DNA from: CAYMBP01 sp964388745
Lineage (GTDB): Bacteria > Babelota > Babeliae > Babelales > RVW-14
DNA length: 22,492 bases
Assembly (NCBI GenBank): GCA_964388745.1
Contig: CAYMBP010000021.1
Span: forward strand, 1-22,492
Direction: 5' to 3'
Shown: in pieces, positions 15,668 to 22,492 of the stretch
Numbering within the stretch: the stretch's first letter is position 1
How the letters are laid out: every line of letters starts with the position of its first letter
Translations under genes and position numbers: made by a program
The notes under the pieces: generated by a model
What the model was told of the DNA's origin: nothing
Databases searched by the model: none
What the model saw: the letters and a program-made list of their open reading frames with translations, nothing else

Positions 15668-16657
15668 CTAAATCCCTCCCCAGAAAAAAAGGCGAAGACA
15701 AAGTTCAAGTGCAATGAGCCCCAAAATAATCCAAATGAAGGAAAAGAATGCTTCATAATAGTTGTGAAATATATCTGTTTCATATTCGGTTGTTTCGAGT
15801 TTGTCTATAGTGTTGTAAATAGTCCGCATTTCTTGCGGATTGCGTGCTTGAAAAAATTGTCCGCCTGTTTCGTGAGCAATTTTTTCAAGAAGTTTTTGAT
15901 TAAAATTTGTTTCAGCAGGTTGCAGACCATAAACTGGATGTTTAAAATAGCATCCTTCTGGGTTGCCAATTCCTATCGTATATACCTTGATATCAAATTC
16001 TTTAGCAAGTGTAATTGCGGTATCGGGCTCTATTTTCTCTGGAGGAGTTGGGATACCATCAGTCATTAAAATTATAATGCGACTTTTTGCCTTTGAATTT
16101 TTTAAGCTGTTTATTGCAGTAGCAAGACCTGTCCCAAGAAAGGTTCCTTCAGGATTAATCATGCCAAGTTCAATTGAGCGAACAATATCAGTTAAAATTG
16201 GCTTATCAAGGGTAGTAGGGCAGCGAGAAAGGCATTCTTTTCCAAAAATAACAATTCCAATTGGGTCATTTTTCCTTTTTTCAATAAAGCGAATAGCTTC
16301 TCTCTTTGCAACATCAATACGAGATGCTGAGTCATGAGGATCATCAAAGAGTTGCATGCTGCCGCTTACATCAAGGGCAATACAGATATCAATCCCTTCA
16401 ACATTAATGCGAGATTTTTCATCAACCCATTGTGGACGAGCAGCCAGTAATAGTAACAAAAAAAGCGTTATTGCTCGCAAGCAATTAAGAATTATTCGGT
16501 GCCAACTTTGATTAATTGCTCCTTGTTCATGGAGATAGCTAGCTAAGGGAAATCGATATACAGGGAAGCGATAAACCCAAAATTTATATAAAATAATTAA
16601 AAAATAAATTGGTATTACTATAAAGAAAAGCCAATGGTGCGCAAAGCGTAACAACAT
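15668..16657 (-). CDS. batA: BatA, von Willebrand A-domain membrane protein
   Basis: 329 residues from the ATG at 16657. It has membrane segments at about 8-27, 56-72 and at the C-terminus, and a VWA domain between. MIDAS residues are intact: D96-V-S98-G-S100, Thr176 and Asp200 (MTDG). I preferred the ATG at 16657 to the one at 16669: GAGGAGC ends 5-6 bases before it, whereas the upstream ATG has no ribosome site. It heads the bat section and lies 27 bp after the acyltransferase stop, most likely on the same transcript. BatA and BatB have the same plan and are distant paralogs. The cytoplasmic or periplasmic side of the VWA domain cannot be fixed from the sequence. Confidence 0.88.
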   Translation of the reverse strand: MLLRFAHHWLFFIVIPIYFLIILYKFWVYRFPVYRFPLASYLHEQGAINQSWHRIILNCLRAITLFLLLLLAARPQWVDEKSRINVEGIDICIALDVSGSMQLFDDPHDSASRIDVAKREAIRFIEKRKNDPIGIVIFGKECLSRCPTTLDKPILTDIVRSIELGMINPEGTFLGTGLATAINSLKNSKAKSRIIILMTDGIPTPPEKIEPDTAITLAKEFDIKVYTIGIGNPEGCYFKHPVYGLQPAETNFNQKLLEKIAHETGGQFFQARNPQEMRTIYNTIDKLETTEYETDIFHNYYEAFFSFIWIILGLIALELCLRLFFWGGI

Positions 16658-16684
16658 AGTGCTCCTCATATCTCAGTTGTTGTC

Positions 16685-17428
16685 TTACAATTTTTCCTTA
16701 TTTAGTTTAAACCATCTTTCTATTCGATCAATGAAATCTTTATTTGTTTCTTCTGCATGGTGTTGCATTGGTTGCCCAATAAGCATTGTTACAGGCCGTG
16801 ATGGGCGATGAATGAGGTATGCAGATCTAGGAAAAATTTCATTAATATGTGTTATAAGAACAGGGATTATTGGTCGATTTAAATTTTGAGCAAGGCGTGC
16901 AAAGCCTGATTTAAATTGATGAATAGAGCCGTCTGGATAGCGAGTTCCTTCAGGAAACATTAAAATATGTTGCTTAGTCTGGAATGCTTTTTTTTCAGCT
17001 TGCTCAAGTGCTCGAATAGCTTGTTTTGGCTTTGCTGGAGCAATTGCAACATTCATACGATGCAGTAGAATCCCAAGAGGAATAACCCTCTTATATTTTT
17101 GATTGCCAATCCAAAAGCGTGGCGCATTGTACATAAGGCCATCAAGAAGAGGTATGTCTGCTGCAGATGAGTGATTAGCTATGATTATAGATGGGGTTTT
17201 AAGTGATTCTTTAAGTGATTCTTCATTGATAGTTTGTACAGGAATAAACATGCTTTTAATTAATAATCGAGAAGTCAGAGACATTACTGAAAAATAGAGA
17301 GGGTGATGATTGCTGATTTTTTTAGGCAAGAATGATAATGGAATTGCAACTATCGAGCAGCATAAAGTAATAATAAACCAAAGAATATAAGTAATGCAGC
17401 TTGTGATAACCCTGACAATAAGGTACAT
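16685..17428 (-). CDS. plsC: PlsC-type 1-acylglycerol-3-phosphate acyltransferase
   Basis: 247 residues. An N-terminal membrane segment (about 10-33) precedes a PlsC domain: motif I NHSSAADIP with His86 and Asp91 (HxxxxD), motif II region around residues 110-125, motif III FPEGTR at 158-163, and motif IV PIIPV at 186-190. These are the catalytic and phosphate-binding parts of glycerolipid acyltransferases, which make phosphatidic acid from lysophosphatidic acid using acyl-ACP or acyl-CoA at the inner membrane. The ATG at 17428 lies 3 bp after the stop of the upstream membrane-protein gene, with GAAGAA as a weak ribosome site. Its place between two unknown membrane proteins and batA is unusual. 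The symbol plsC is by family only; other acyl acceptors are possible. Confidence 0.88.
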   Translation of the reverse strand: MYLIVRVITSCITYILWFIITLCCSIVAIPLSFLPKKISNHHPLYFSVMSLTSRLLIKSMFIPVQTINEESLKESLKTPSIIIANHSSAADIPLLDGLMYNAPRFWIGNQKYKRVIPLGILLHRMNVAIAPAKPKQAIRALEQAEKKAFQTKQHILMFPEGTRYPDGSIHQFKSGFARLAQNLNRPIIPVLITHINEIFPRSAYLIHRPSRPVTMLIGQPMQHHAEETNKDFIDRIERWFKLNKEKL

Positions 17429-17430
17429 GC

Positions 17431-18294
17431 TTATTCTTCACTAAAATAATGCTTTGAGTATCGGTCTGATTTTTTATCAATATACCACTGATAAAATCCG
17501 GCAATAATAAGACTGTAAAGCAATAAATAGATATAGCGTAGAGCAATTAATAAGTATCCGCTTAATAATGGGATTTCTTTTTCGAGGTCAAAAAGAAACA
17601 ATGGGTGCTTATTTAAGCTTGCAACTGGAAGATTAATATCTGAGCAAAGCAGTGTATTAATACCTGATTGTGTCAATATAATAAGTAAACCAATAAGAAT
17701 AAAAAAAGGAAGGTTATAAAAGTAAAGATTGATAATTTGCTCAAAAAGAGAAGATATAGAGCGAAGATTATTATTTGAATCTTCAAGCCAGGCAATAAAA
17801 AGAATTGTTTCTATAATCTGGGCACTGATGATAATACTTGTATGAAGAGCTGGAAAAATGCGAATACCAAAATAAAACAATGTTGCAATCACAAAAAAGC
17901 GAATAGCCAACAAAAGTATAGTTAATTGTACATAACGTAAAATAAATGAAGGAAGTTCATTTATTGTAATGGCGTTTGCCTTTTTTCGAGTTAGGTAGAT
18001 AAAAAGCAGCATAGTGATTATATGCGCAATGCATCCGACTAACGACATAGTAAAACTAACACCGGCGCTGAGAGCTTTTTGGTGCTGAATATAGTGAGAA
18101 AACGCTTTATTTATTGTTGTTCCTGTTGCTGCGAGTAAGAAGACTTCTATAGAAATGAGCCACCAAAAGTGAAAAAGAAAGTAGGTAAGTGAACGTGCAA
18201 AATGCGTAACTGTTTTAACCATACCAGTTAAGATATTATTGGGTAAAAGAAAGGTAAGGCTGATAAGCCATTGTTTGGCGATATGAATAATCAT
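17431..18294 (-). CDS. Polytopic inner-membrane protein, unknown (paralog of 18291-19073)
   Basis: 287 residues with about six membrane segments, beginning with an amphipathic stretch and then hydrophobic segments around 35-58, 75-103, 120-145, 150-172, 195-215 and 245-270. No enzyme or transport motif is recognised. Start ATG at 18294 overlaps the upstream gene's stop by ATGA (4 bp), so the two are coupled. The N-terminal part (T..., RS, then W in hydrophobic context and a run of Leu/Phe) can be lined up with the same region of the upstream protein, which points to an old duplication. It lies directly before plsC (3-bp gap), which suggests a role at the membrane, perhaps lipid-related, but this is only context. 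Confidence 0.75.
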   Translation of the reverse strand: MIIHIAKQWLISLTFLLPNNILTGMVKTVTHFARSLTYFLFHFWWLISIEVFLLAATGTTINKAFSHYIQHQKALSAGVSFTMSLVGCIAHIITMLLFIYLTRKKANAITINELPSFILRYVQLTILLLAIRFFVIATLFYFGIRIFPALHTSIIISAQIIETILFIAWLEDSNNNLRSISSLFEQIINLYFYNLPFFILIGLLIILTQSGINTLLCSDINLPVASLNKHPLFLFDLEKEIPLLSGYLLIALRYIYLLLYSLIIAGFYQWYIDKKSDRYSKHYFSEE

Positions 18295-19073
18295 GAGTGC
18301 TCATTATGATAAAAAAGTGAAAAATATGAGTATTTTACTTTAGTATGAAGTACTGATGCAAATGAAATAAGAAATGGTGTTACAAAATATAAGATGATAA
18401 AAAGCATAACCTGTTCAAGAGTGCTCAGTTGGAGCAAGCTCGAAGGCGATATAATGTTTACTATGCATAGCAGCCCTAATAAAAGATAGAGGCTTACTGT
18501 TCCTGCCATAAGCGTTAAGGCTGAGATAAGTGGAACCGTAATAACAATAAAGGGAAAAAAATAGAGAGCAAGTTTAGAGCTTTTCATGAAGCATTTCACT
18601 ATTGTTTTTGAAGATGAAGGAAAGTCATGAATAAAGAAAGCTGCAATACTTATCCAAAAAGTAACGAGCATTAATGTTGGAGCAGATAAAAAGAGCCAGC
18701 CATGAAGAAAAAGAGATAAGGCTGCCTGGACAGCACAGCATCCTACGATGTACCAATTAACCTTTGAGAAATATAAATTATCTTTACGCTCTTGTGATGT
18801 TGCAGCAGCTAGTGTGTAATGCTGTAAAATTCTTCCTGTTATGGCAATGAAGAAGAGTCGATTCAAGTAAGTGGTGCTTTCAGAAAAGTGGATTATCTCT
18901 GAGGCAAAAAAGAACGACATGCTTAAAAGGCTAAGATGCCACAAATAATATATGATGAGCTTGTATGAGCGTTGAATATTATTAAGAGTGGCGAGTATTA
19001 TTTTGGTTATCTCACCGCGCGATAACCATGAAAATGCTTCAAGCCATATATTTTTTTTATTTCTGCTGTTCAT
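18291..19073 (-). CDS. Polytopic inner-membrane protein, first gene of the long operon
   Basis: 260 residues, about six membrane segments after a basic N-terminus (MNSRNKKNIWLEAFSWLSRG). Not recognised. The stop overlaps the next gene's ATG (ATGA). The ATG at 19073 has no clear ribosome site, only AATATCTAATTT, so initiation may be weak or depend on the AT-rich leader. A good promoter lies about 60 bases upstream. It resembles the next protein in length, topology and the RS...LWHLSLLS region near residue 35-52, consistent with tandem duplication and divergence. The pair precedes plsC and the bat genes. Confidence 0.72.
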   Translation of the reverse strand: MNSRNKKNIWLEAFSWLSRGEITKIILATLNNIQRSYKLIIYYLWHLSLLSMSFFFASEIIHFSESTTYLNRLFFIAITGRILQHYTLAAATSQERKDNLYFSKVNWYIVGCCAVQAALSLFLHGWLFLSAPTLMLVTFWISIAAFFIHDFPSSSKTIVKCFMKSSKLALYFFPFIVITVPLISALTLMAGTVSLYLLLGLLCIVNIISPSSLLQLSTLEQVMLFIILYFVTPFLISFASVLHTKVKYSYFSLFYHNEHS

Positions 19074-19134
19074 AAATTAGATATTTTTTATTTGTTTTTT
19101 CGAGGGCGCATCTTTGCCCGGCAATGCTACCAAA

Positions 19135-19162
19135 AGTATACGTTATTTATCACAGAGTTCAA
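19135..19162 (-). promoter_or_regulatory. Promoter of the membrane-pair/plsC/bat operon
   Basis: Minus strand: -35 TTGAAC (19162-19157), 16-bp spacer, -10 TATACT (19140-19135), both good matches to a housekeeping sigma consensus. Transcription would start near 19128, giving a 55-base leader, and could run through eight genes to 10800. I see no terminator in the tight junctions. Confidence 0.55.
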
Positions 19163-19192
19163 ATCGCCTTGTTGAAATTATTTTTGTGTAAA

Positions 19193-19222
19193 TTGCGTAG
19201 ATAGTTGTCTAAGCTCTATAGT
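19193..19222 (+). promoter_or_regulatory. Possible promoter of the DUF2608 gene
   Basis: -35 TTGCGT (19193-19198), 18-bp spacer, -10 TATAGT (19217-19222), about 95 bases upstream of the ATG. Divergent from the operon promoter nearby. Confidence 0.35.
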
Positions 19223-19318
19223 AATTCTAATAAATAGGCTTTATTGCTTTCATAATGATGAATTTGATAATCTTTTATTCATTGAGGGGAGTTGTCTACT
19301 TATCAGAAAGGTTTGTAT

Positions 19319-20065
19319 ATGATAATGCGCATAATAATGGGTATTAATGTTGTTGTATTATTTTGTTCTTTGTTGGCAGAGCACGCTATTATAAAAATCC
19401 AAGATCTTGACGACATTACTGGTATTATAAAAAAATCATCGGTCAAGCCTGAAGATCGATTGATTATTTGTGCTATCAATAATGTTATTATTAGGTGTTT
19501 TTCATGCAAAAATCAACATGAAGAAAAAGGCTACGATGTTATATATGATGCCAGCAATGCTCATACAATTGTGCAGGCCAATGAGGCTTATGCTCACTGG
19601 ATTAAGAGCAGTGCTTGTCAGTGCTTTGCTACAGAAGGACCGCAAACATCGTATGTAGTTTCTCAGCTGCGCTCTCTTGGGGATTTTATTTTTATGACAA
19701 GCCGTCCATTTTTGTGCCATGATATTACAATGAACCAACTTAAGCAAATTGGTATTTCAATGTCTTCTCCAGCACTAAATAATATGATTACTATTCAAGG
19801 ACCTCTTGAGGGTATTCCTGATAATCTGTCTATCTTGTCTAATCCAGGTATCATATATTGCGCAAACGGCTCTAAAAAAATAGCGATCATTAAATTTCTT
19901 GAAATGTGCGCTATTACTTCTTATAAAGAGATTGTTGTTATTGAAGATAAATTAGATGATATTAATGATGTACTTGAAGGATGCAAAAGTATTCCCAAGT
20001 GCTGTGCTATTCTATATCGTTGTGGTGGACGCCAGATAGAAGAAGATGCTACAAGTAAAAGCTAA
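19319..20065 (+). CDS. DUF2608/HAD-like exported protein lacking motif I aspartates
   Basis: 248 residues from the ATG at 19319, chosen because AAGG ends about 7 bases before it; the in-frame TTG at 19292 lies directly on a GAGGGGAG stretch and would add 9 residues to the signal peptide. The N-terminus (MRIIMGINVVVLFCSLLAEHA) is a signal peptide. The rest fits the DUF2608 branch of the HAD fold seen in intracellular bacteria: motif II in FIFMTSRP (Thr127), a Lys region at 186-192, and motif IV-like EIVVIEDKLDDIND (209-214). In motif I, where HAD enzymes have DxDNT, this protein reads A52-I-N54-N-V56, so the nucleophile and the second aspartate are gone. It is probably not a phosphatase. It is a single gene, ending 22 bp from the convergent Nudix gene. 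The family call is by pattern. Confidence 0.7.
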   Translation: MIMRIIMGINVVVLFCSLLAEHAIIKIQDLDDITGIIKKSSVKPEDRLIICAINNVIIRCFSCKNQHEEKGYDVIYDASNAHTIVQANEAYAHWIKSSACQCFATEGPQTSYVVSQLRSLGDFIFMTSRPFLCHDITMNQLKQIGISMSSPALNNMITIQGPLEGIPDNLSILSNPGIIYCANGSKKIAIIKFLEMCAITSYKEIVVIEDKLDDINDVLEGCKSIPKCCAILYRCGGRQIEEDATSKS

Positions 20066-20087
20066 AGAGGTTACAGCTCCTGCTTGT

Positions 20088-20465
20088 TTACAAGCGATAA
20101 AAATGATGGTTCAGAGAGACTTCAGAATTTATTGTTTGTGTAACAATAAATTCTTGATCACATAACGTTTTTTCACCATAAAGAAGAAGTTCAAATTGTT
20201 CATGCCAGACAATTGGTCCAAATGAAACATCTTGAGCTGATAAGCCCGTTTCTTCAAATAACTCTCGAATTGCTGCTTGCAGAGCTGTTTTACCTTCTTC
20301 AATTTTCCCACCAACTGGTGCCCAAAAATGAGGGCGTTGTTTATCATCAAGATTCGTATTGTTTGGATCATCAATGCACATTAATAAGTGTTTATTGGTA
20401 TCGTTAATAAGAAGAATTTTTATGTTTTTGCGAGTTAGTGGCTTCATGATTTTATGATAAGTCAT
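20088..20465 (-). CDS. Short Nudix hydrolase-like protein
   Basis: 125 residues. The Nudix box is clear: G53, R67-E68, E71-E72, G74, in GGKIEEGKTALQAAIREL then FEETGL. The metal-binding Glu residues (68, 71, 72) are present, but the first conserved Glu of the box (position 59) is Lys. Nudix enzymes cleave a nucleoside diphosphate linked to another group, for example to remove oxidised nucleotides. The protein looks short at the C-terminus: it stops at NHHFYRL, where relatives have another helix and strand. The start may be ATG 20465, which overlaps the upstream gene by 14 bp, or ATG 20447; neither has a strong ribosome site. It follows the small membrane protein in one operon. Confidence 0.8.
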   Translation of the reverse strand: MTYHKIMKPLTRKNIKILLINDTNKHLLMCIDDPNNTNLDDKQRPHFWAPVGGKIEEGKTALQAAIRELFEETGLSAQDVSFGPIVWHEQFELLLYGEKTLCDQEFIVTQTINSEVSLNHHFYRL

Positions 20466-20793
20466 GCGGCTCTTGTGTCAATATTTTTTTAGACATTGTT
20501 TTGTACTGCTGATAAAGATAATAGCCGATGGTAATTATAGATGGCAGTATGCTTATAATGGTAGCAATACGAAACAAGGGAAACATGAGTGAGTTCGAGG
20601 GACTACAAAAAACGCCGGCCCAGAGAGCAACGGGGATTAATAAACCTACTAATAACCCACGATTATTGTTCCACATGTACTGAACGGTTTGCTTTGTTTG
20701 TTGAAGGCAGTCGCGTAAAAATTGCTTCATGTGGTCATAAGAAAGTGAGTCCCACTGATTTTTCCATGCAGAAAGAATGCTCTTTATTTCCAT
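20452..20793 (-). CDS. Small two-helix membrane protein, unknown
   Basis: 113 residues, not recognised. A basic, amphipathic N-terminal third (about 1-43) precedes two membrane segments (about 45-64 and 72-93) and a short polar tail. The ATG at 20793 has AAGG in a TAAGGATAATTT leader and a good promoter upstream. The next gene starts 14 bp before its stop, so both are on one transcript. The sequence gives no function. Confidence 0.7.
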   Translation of the reverse strand: MEIKSILSAWKNQWDSLSYDHMKQFLRDCLQQTKQTVQYMWNNNRGLLVGLLIPVALWAGVFCSPSNSLMFPLFRIATIISILPSIITIGYYLYQQYKTMSKKILTQEPHDLS

Positions 20794-20852
20794 AAATTAT
20801 CCTTACCTCTTTGTAATTTATTCATTTTATGATACTATTTTGAGTCTTAATT

Positions 20853-20880
20853 ATTATATGTAATACTGTGTGCTGTGCAA
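20853..20880 (-). promoter_or_regulatory. Promoter of the small membrane protein / Nudix operon
   Basis: Minus strand: -35 TTGCAC (20880-20875), 16-bp spacer, perfect -10 TATAAT (20858-20853), about 60 bases before the ATG at 20793. Confidence 0.55.
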
Positions 20881-20935
20881 TAAATAGCTTATTCGTCATG
20901 TGCTATGATGGATAATATAGAATTTTTTTTACATA

Positions 20936-20965
20936 TTGACAATTTTATTTTGCGCGTACTATGAT
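20936..20965 (+). promoter_or_regulatory. Promoter of topA
   Basis: Perfect -35 TTGACA (20936-20941), 18-bp spacer, -10 TATGAT (20960-20965). Transcription would start about 20972, leaving a leader of about 135 bases before the topA ATG. This is the best housekeeping-type promoter in the window. Confidence 0.65.
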
Positions 20966-21106
20966 GGGACTAGTGCTGGGTGGTTATTATTTTTACTCAA
21001 AAGTGCTACGCTTGATAAAAAGGCCACTTGGTGCGGGTGTTAAAATACATAACATGATGGAATCTCTTAAAAATAGTTGGGATTGGGGAAACTTAGGGAA
21101 GAGATT

Positions 21107-22492
21107 ATGCCACGTAAAAAAAGAATAGATATGAACGGACCAAAATTATTAATTGTAGAGTCTCCTGCAAAAATTAAGACTATTTCAAAATTTCTTGGTA
21201 AAAATTTTAAGATTATGTCAACTTTCGGACATATAAAAGATCTTCCTGAGCGCAAGCTTGGAATTACTTATCATGATGATAAGTCTATTGATCTTGATTA
21301 TGTTCCTATTAAAGATAAATCTTCTGTTATTGCAGACATCTGCAAACAAGCTTCTAAAAGTAGTGAAATTTTTCTTGCTTCTGACCCTGATCGAGAGGGA
21401 GAAATTATTTCATGGCATATTGGTCAGGAGATAGAAAAAGTATTTGCTGATGAATCACGCATGTATCGTATTACCTTTAACGAAATTACTAAAGACGCTG
21501 TTGAAGCGGCAATTGAAAATAAATCTCATGTTGATATGCACAAAGTTGGAGCTCAGCAGGCTCGTCGAGTGCTTGATCGGTGGGTGGGGTATGAGGTTTC
21601 TCCTATTTTATGGCGAAAAATAGCCAAAGGGTTATCTGCTGGTCGTGTTCAATCAGTTGCACTGATGCTTATTTGTGATCGTGAGCAGGCAATTTTAACT
21701 TTTGTTCCAGAAGAGTCATGGTCTATTTCAGGAATATTTGGTGATAAAAAAGTACCTGAGTTTAAGGCTGAATTATTCAAAATAAACAATAAGGCGTTTA
21801 AGCTCAAAAATAAAAAAGAGGCTGATAAAATTCTTGAAGAGGTAAAAAAAGGTGAATACGCTGTTTCAAAAATTACAGAAAAGAAACGAGCAAAGAACCC
21901 TCTTCCCCCTTTTATGACAAGCACTTTGCAACAGGATGCTTATAATAAGCTTGGTTTTTCTGTTGATAAAACCATGGCTGTTGCTCAAAAATTATATGAA
22001 GGTATTTCTTTGGCTGATAAAAACAGCCAAGAAGCACTAATCACCTATATGCGTACAGATTCTTTGCGAATTGCTGACTCTGCAATTAAATCGGTGCGTA
22101 GTTTTATTAAAAAAGAGTATGGTGATAAGTACTTGCCTAAGTCAGCCAAGGCCTATAAAAAAGGTGGCGCACAAGACGCTCACGAAGCAATTCGGCCAAT
22201 TGACCCGTCAAAGACTCCAGAGTTTGTATCCAAATTTGCAGGTAAGGATGAGGGGCGTTTGTATGCTTTAATTTGGAAGCGGTTTGTTGCTTGTCAGATG
22301 GAGGCTGCACAATATTTCCAACGTCAAGTGTTGATAAATGATAAAAAATATATTTTTAAAGCAACAGGCTCAACTCTTATGTTTGATGGCTTCTTAAAGG
22401 TATATGAAGTAGAAGATGAAGATGCTGAAAAGGCAGTTAAAATACCAAAAGAGCTTGAAGAAAAATTAGGCCTTGATCTTAAAAAAGCTGAC
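21107..22492 (+). CDS. topA: TopA, type IA DNA topoisomerase I (5' part)
   Basis: The first 462 residues of topoisomerase I; the gene runs off the window end. It relaxes negative supercoils by cutting one strand through a tyrosine. Seen: TOPRIM start LLIVESPAK with Glu18, the TOPRIM acidic triad DPDREGE at 93-99, QQARRVLDRWVGYEVSP (about 150-165), SAGRVQSVAL (about 177-187), PPFMTSTLQQDAYNKLGFS, and the active site ITYMRTDS with Tyr314. HEAIRP follows at about 363. All are intact. The ATG at 21107 has AGGGAAGAG about 4 bases upstream, with a short basic leader (MPRKKRIDMNG) before the TOPRIM domain. The C-terminal zinc-finger region would lie beyond the window. It is preceded by its own strong promoter. 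Confidence 0.97.
   Translation, partial: MPRKKRIDMNGPKLLIVESPAKIKTISKFLGKNFKIMSTFGHIKDLPERKLGITYHDDKSIDLDYVPIKDKSSVIADICKQASKSSEIFLASDPDREGEIISWHIGQEIEKVFADESRMYRITFNEITKDAVEAAIENKSHVDMHKVGAQQARRVLDRWVGYEVSPILWRKIAKGLSAGRVQSVALMLICDREQAILTFVPEESWSISGIFGDKKVPEFKAELFKINNKAFKLKNKKEADKILEEVKKGEYAVSKITEKKRAKNPLPPFMTSTLQQDAYNKLGFSVDKTMAVAQKLYEGISLADKNSQEALITYMRTDSLRIADSAIKSVRSFIKKEYGDKYLPKSAKAYKKGGAQDAHEAIRPIDPSKTPEFVSKFAGKDEGRLYALIWKRFVACQMEAAQYFQRQVLINDKKYIFKATGSTLMFDGFLKVYEVEDEDAEKAVKIPKELEEKLGLDLKKAD

Larger units (their letters stand above)
20794..21106. other. Divergent intergenic region with topA leader
   Basis: Just over 300 bases without a confident gene. It holds the two opposite promoters listed and the topA leader. 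A 55-codon open frame (20961-21128, plus strand) crosses most of the leader and overlaps the topA start by 22 bases in another frame, but has no ribosome site and starts inside the -10 region, so I do not call it a gene. Confidence 0.5.

Noticed and set aside
20082..20095. Small hairpin GCTTGT-TT-ACAAGC between the DUF2608 and Nudix genes
   Set aside because: The stem is 6 bp with a 2-base loop, overlaps the Nudix stop and lacks a T-run; not a convincing terminator.
1..22492. tRNA, rRNA, insertion sequence, prophage or attachment site
   Set aside because: I looked through the non-coding gaps and found no cloverleaf, rRNA-like sequence, transposase, integrase or paired direct repeats that would support one.

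Overview
The window looks like a piece of a low-GC bacterial genome (about one-third G+C by eye) in draft form, with one run of 100 N at 13989-14088. The gene set is a complete Bat (aerotolerance) operon, a DUF2608-type HAD-like exported protein, a glycine-zipper lipoprotein, a type IV pilin-like protein, a lone sufC and many exported proteins of unknown function. This mix, and the very compact layout (ATGA stop/start overlaps, convergent genes overlapping at their 3' ends), suggests a reduced, host-associated Gram-negative-type bacterium. Candidatus Dependentiae (TM6) is my best guess. That placement is inference; no marker here proves it.

Layout. 1-250: no gene seen. 251-1924 (+): OPT-type polytopic transporter. 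1925-2211: non-coding, with a perfect 13-bp hairpin. 2212-7328 (all minus): an envelope/surface block with a type IV pilin-like protein, two large unknown proteins with an N-terminal signal or anchor, a glycine-rich membrane segment and a Pro/Gln-rich tail, and one unknown secreted protein whose downstream DNA (5991-6329) looks like a frameshifted remnant of its C-terminus. 7518-8033 (+): ferritin-like protein of the Dps-like/thioferritin type. 8030-8776 (-): SufC ATPase, overlapping the ferritin gene tail to tail by 4 bp. 8934-9170 (-): glycine-zipper lipoprotein. 9398-10807 (+): exported coiled-coil protein.

10800-19073 (minus) reads as one long operon of eight genes behind a good promoter at 19135-19162: two related polytopic membrane proteins, a PlsC-type acyltransferase, then batA, batB, batC, batD and batE. 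Most junctions are overlaps or gaps of under 30 bp. BatA and BatB are membrane-anchored von Willebrand A proteins with intact metal (MIDAS) residues, BatC and BatE carry TPRs, and BatD is the large membrane-anchored partner. Together they probably form an inner-membrane/periplasmic complex. batC is interrupted by the N gap, which lies inside a 15-bp coding repeat. The phase of that repeat shows the true gap must be 5+15k bases, and this restores one reading frame to a proper BatC C-terminus.

19319-20065 (+): DUF2608/HAD-like protein that has lost the catalytic aspartates of motif I. 20088-20793 (minus): small membrane protein plus a short Nudix protein. 21107-22492 (+): topA, running off the window end.

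The strongest leads for something undescribed are the unknown secreted block beside the pilin (2212-7328), the paralogous membrane pair fused to the plsC-bat operon, and the probable HAD pseudoenzyme. I saw no CRISPR array, IS element, tRNA, rRNA or prophage.
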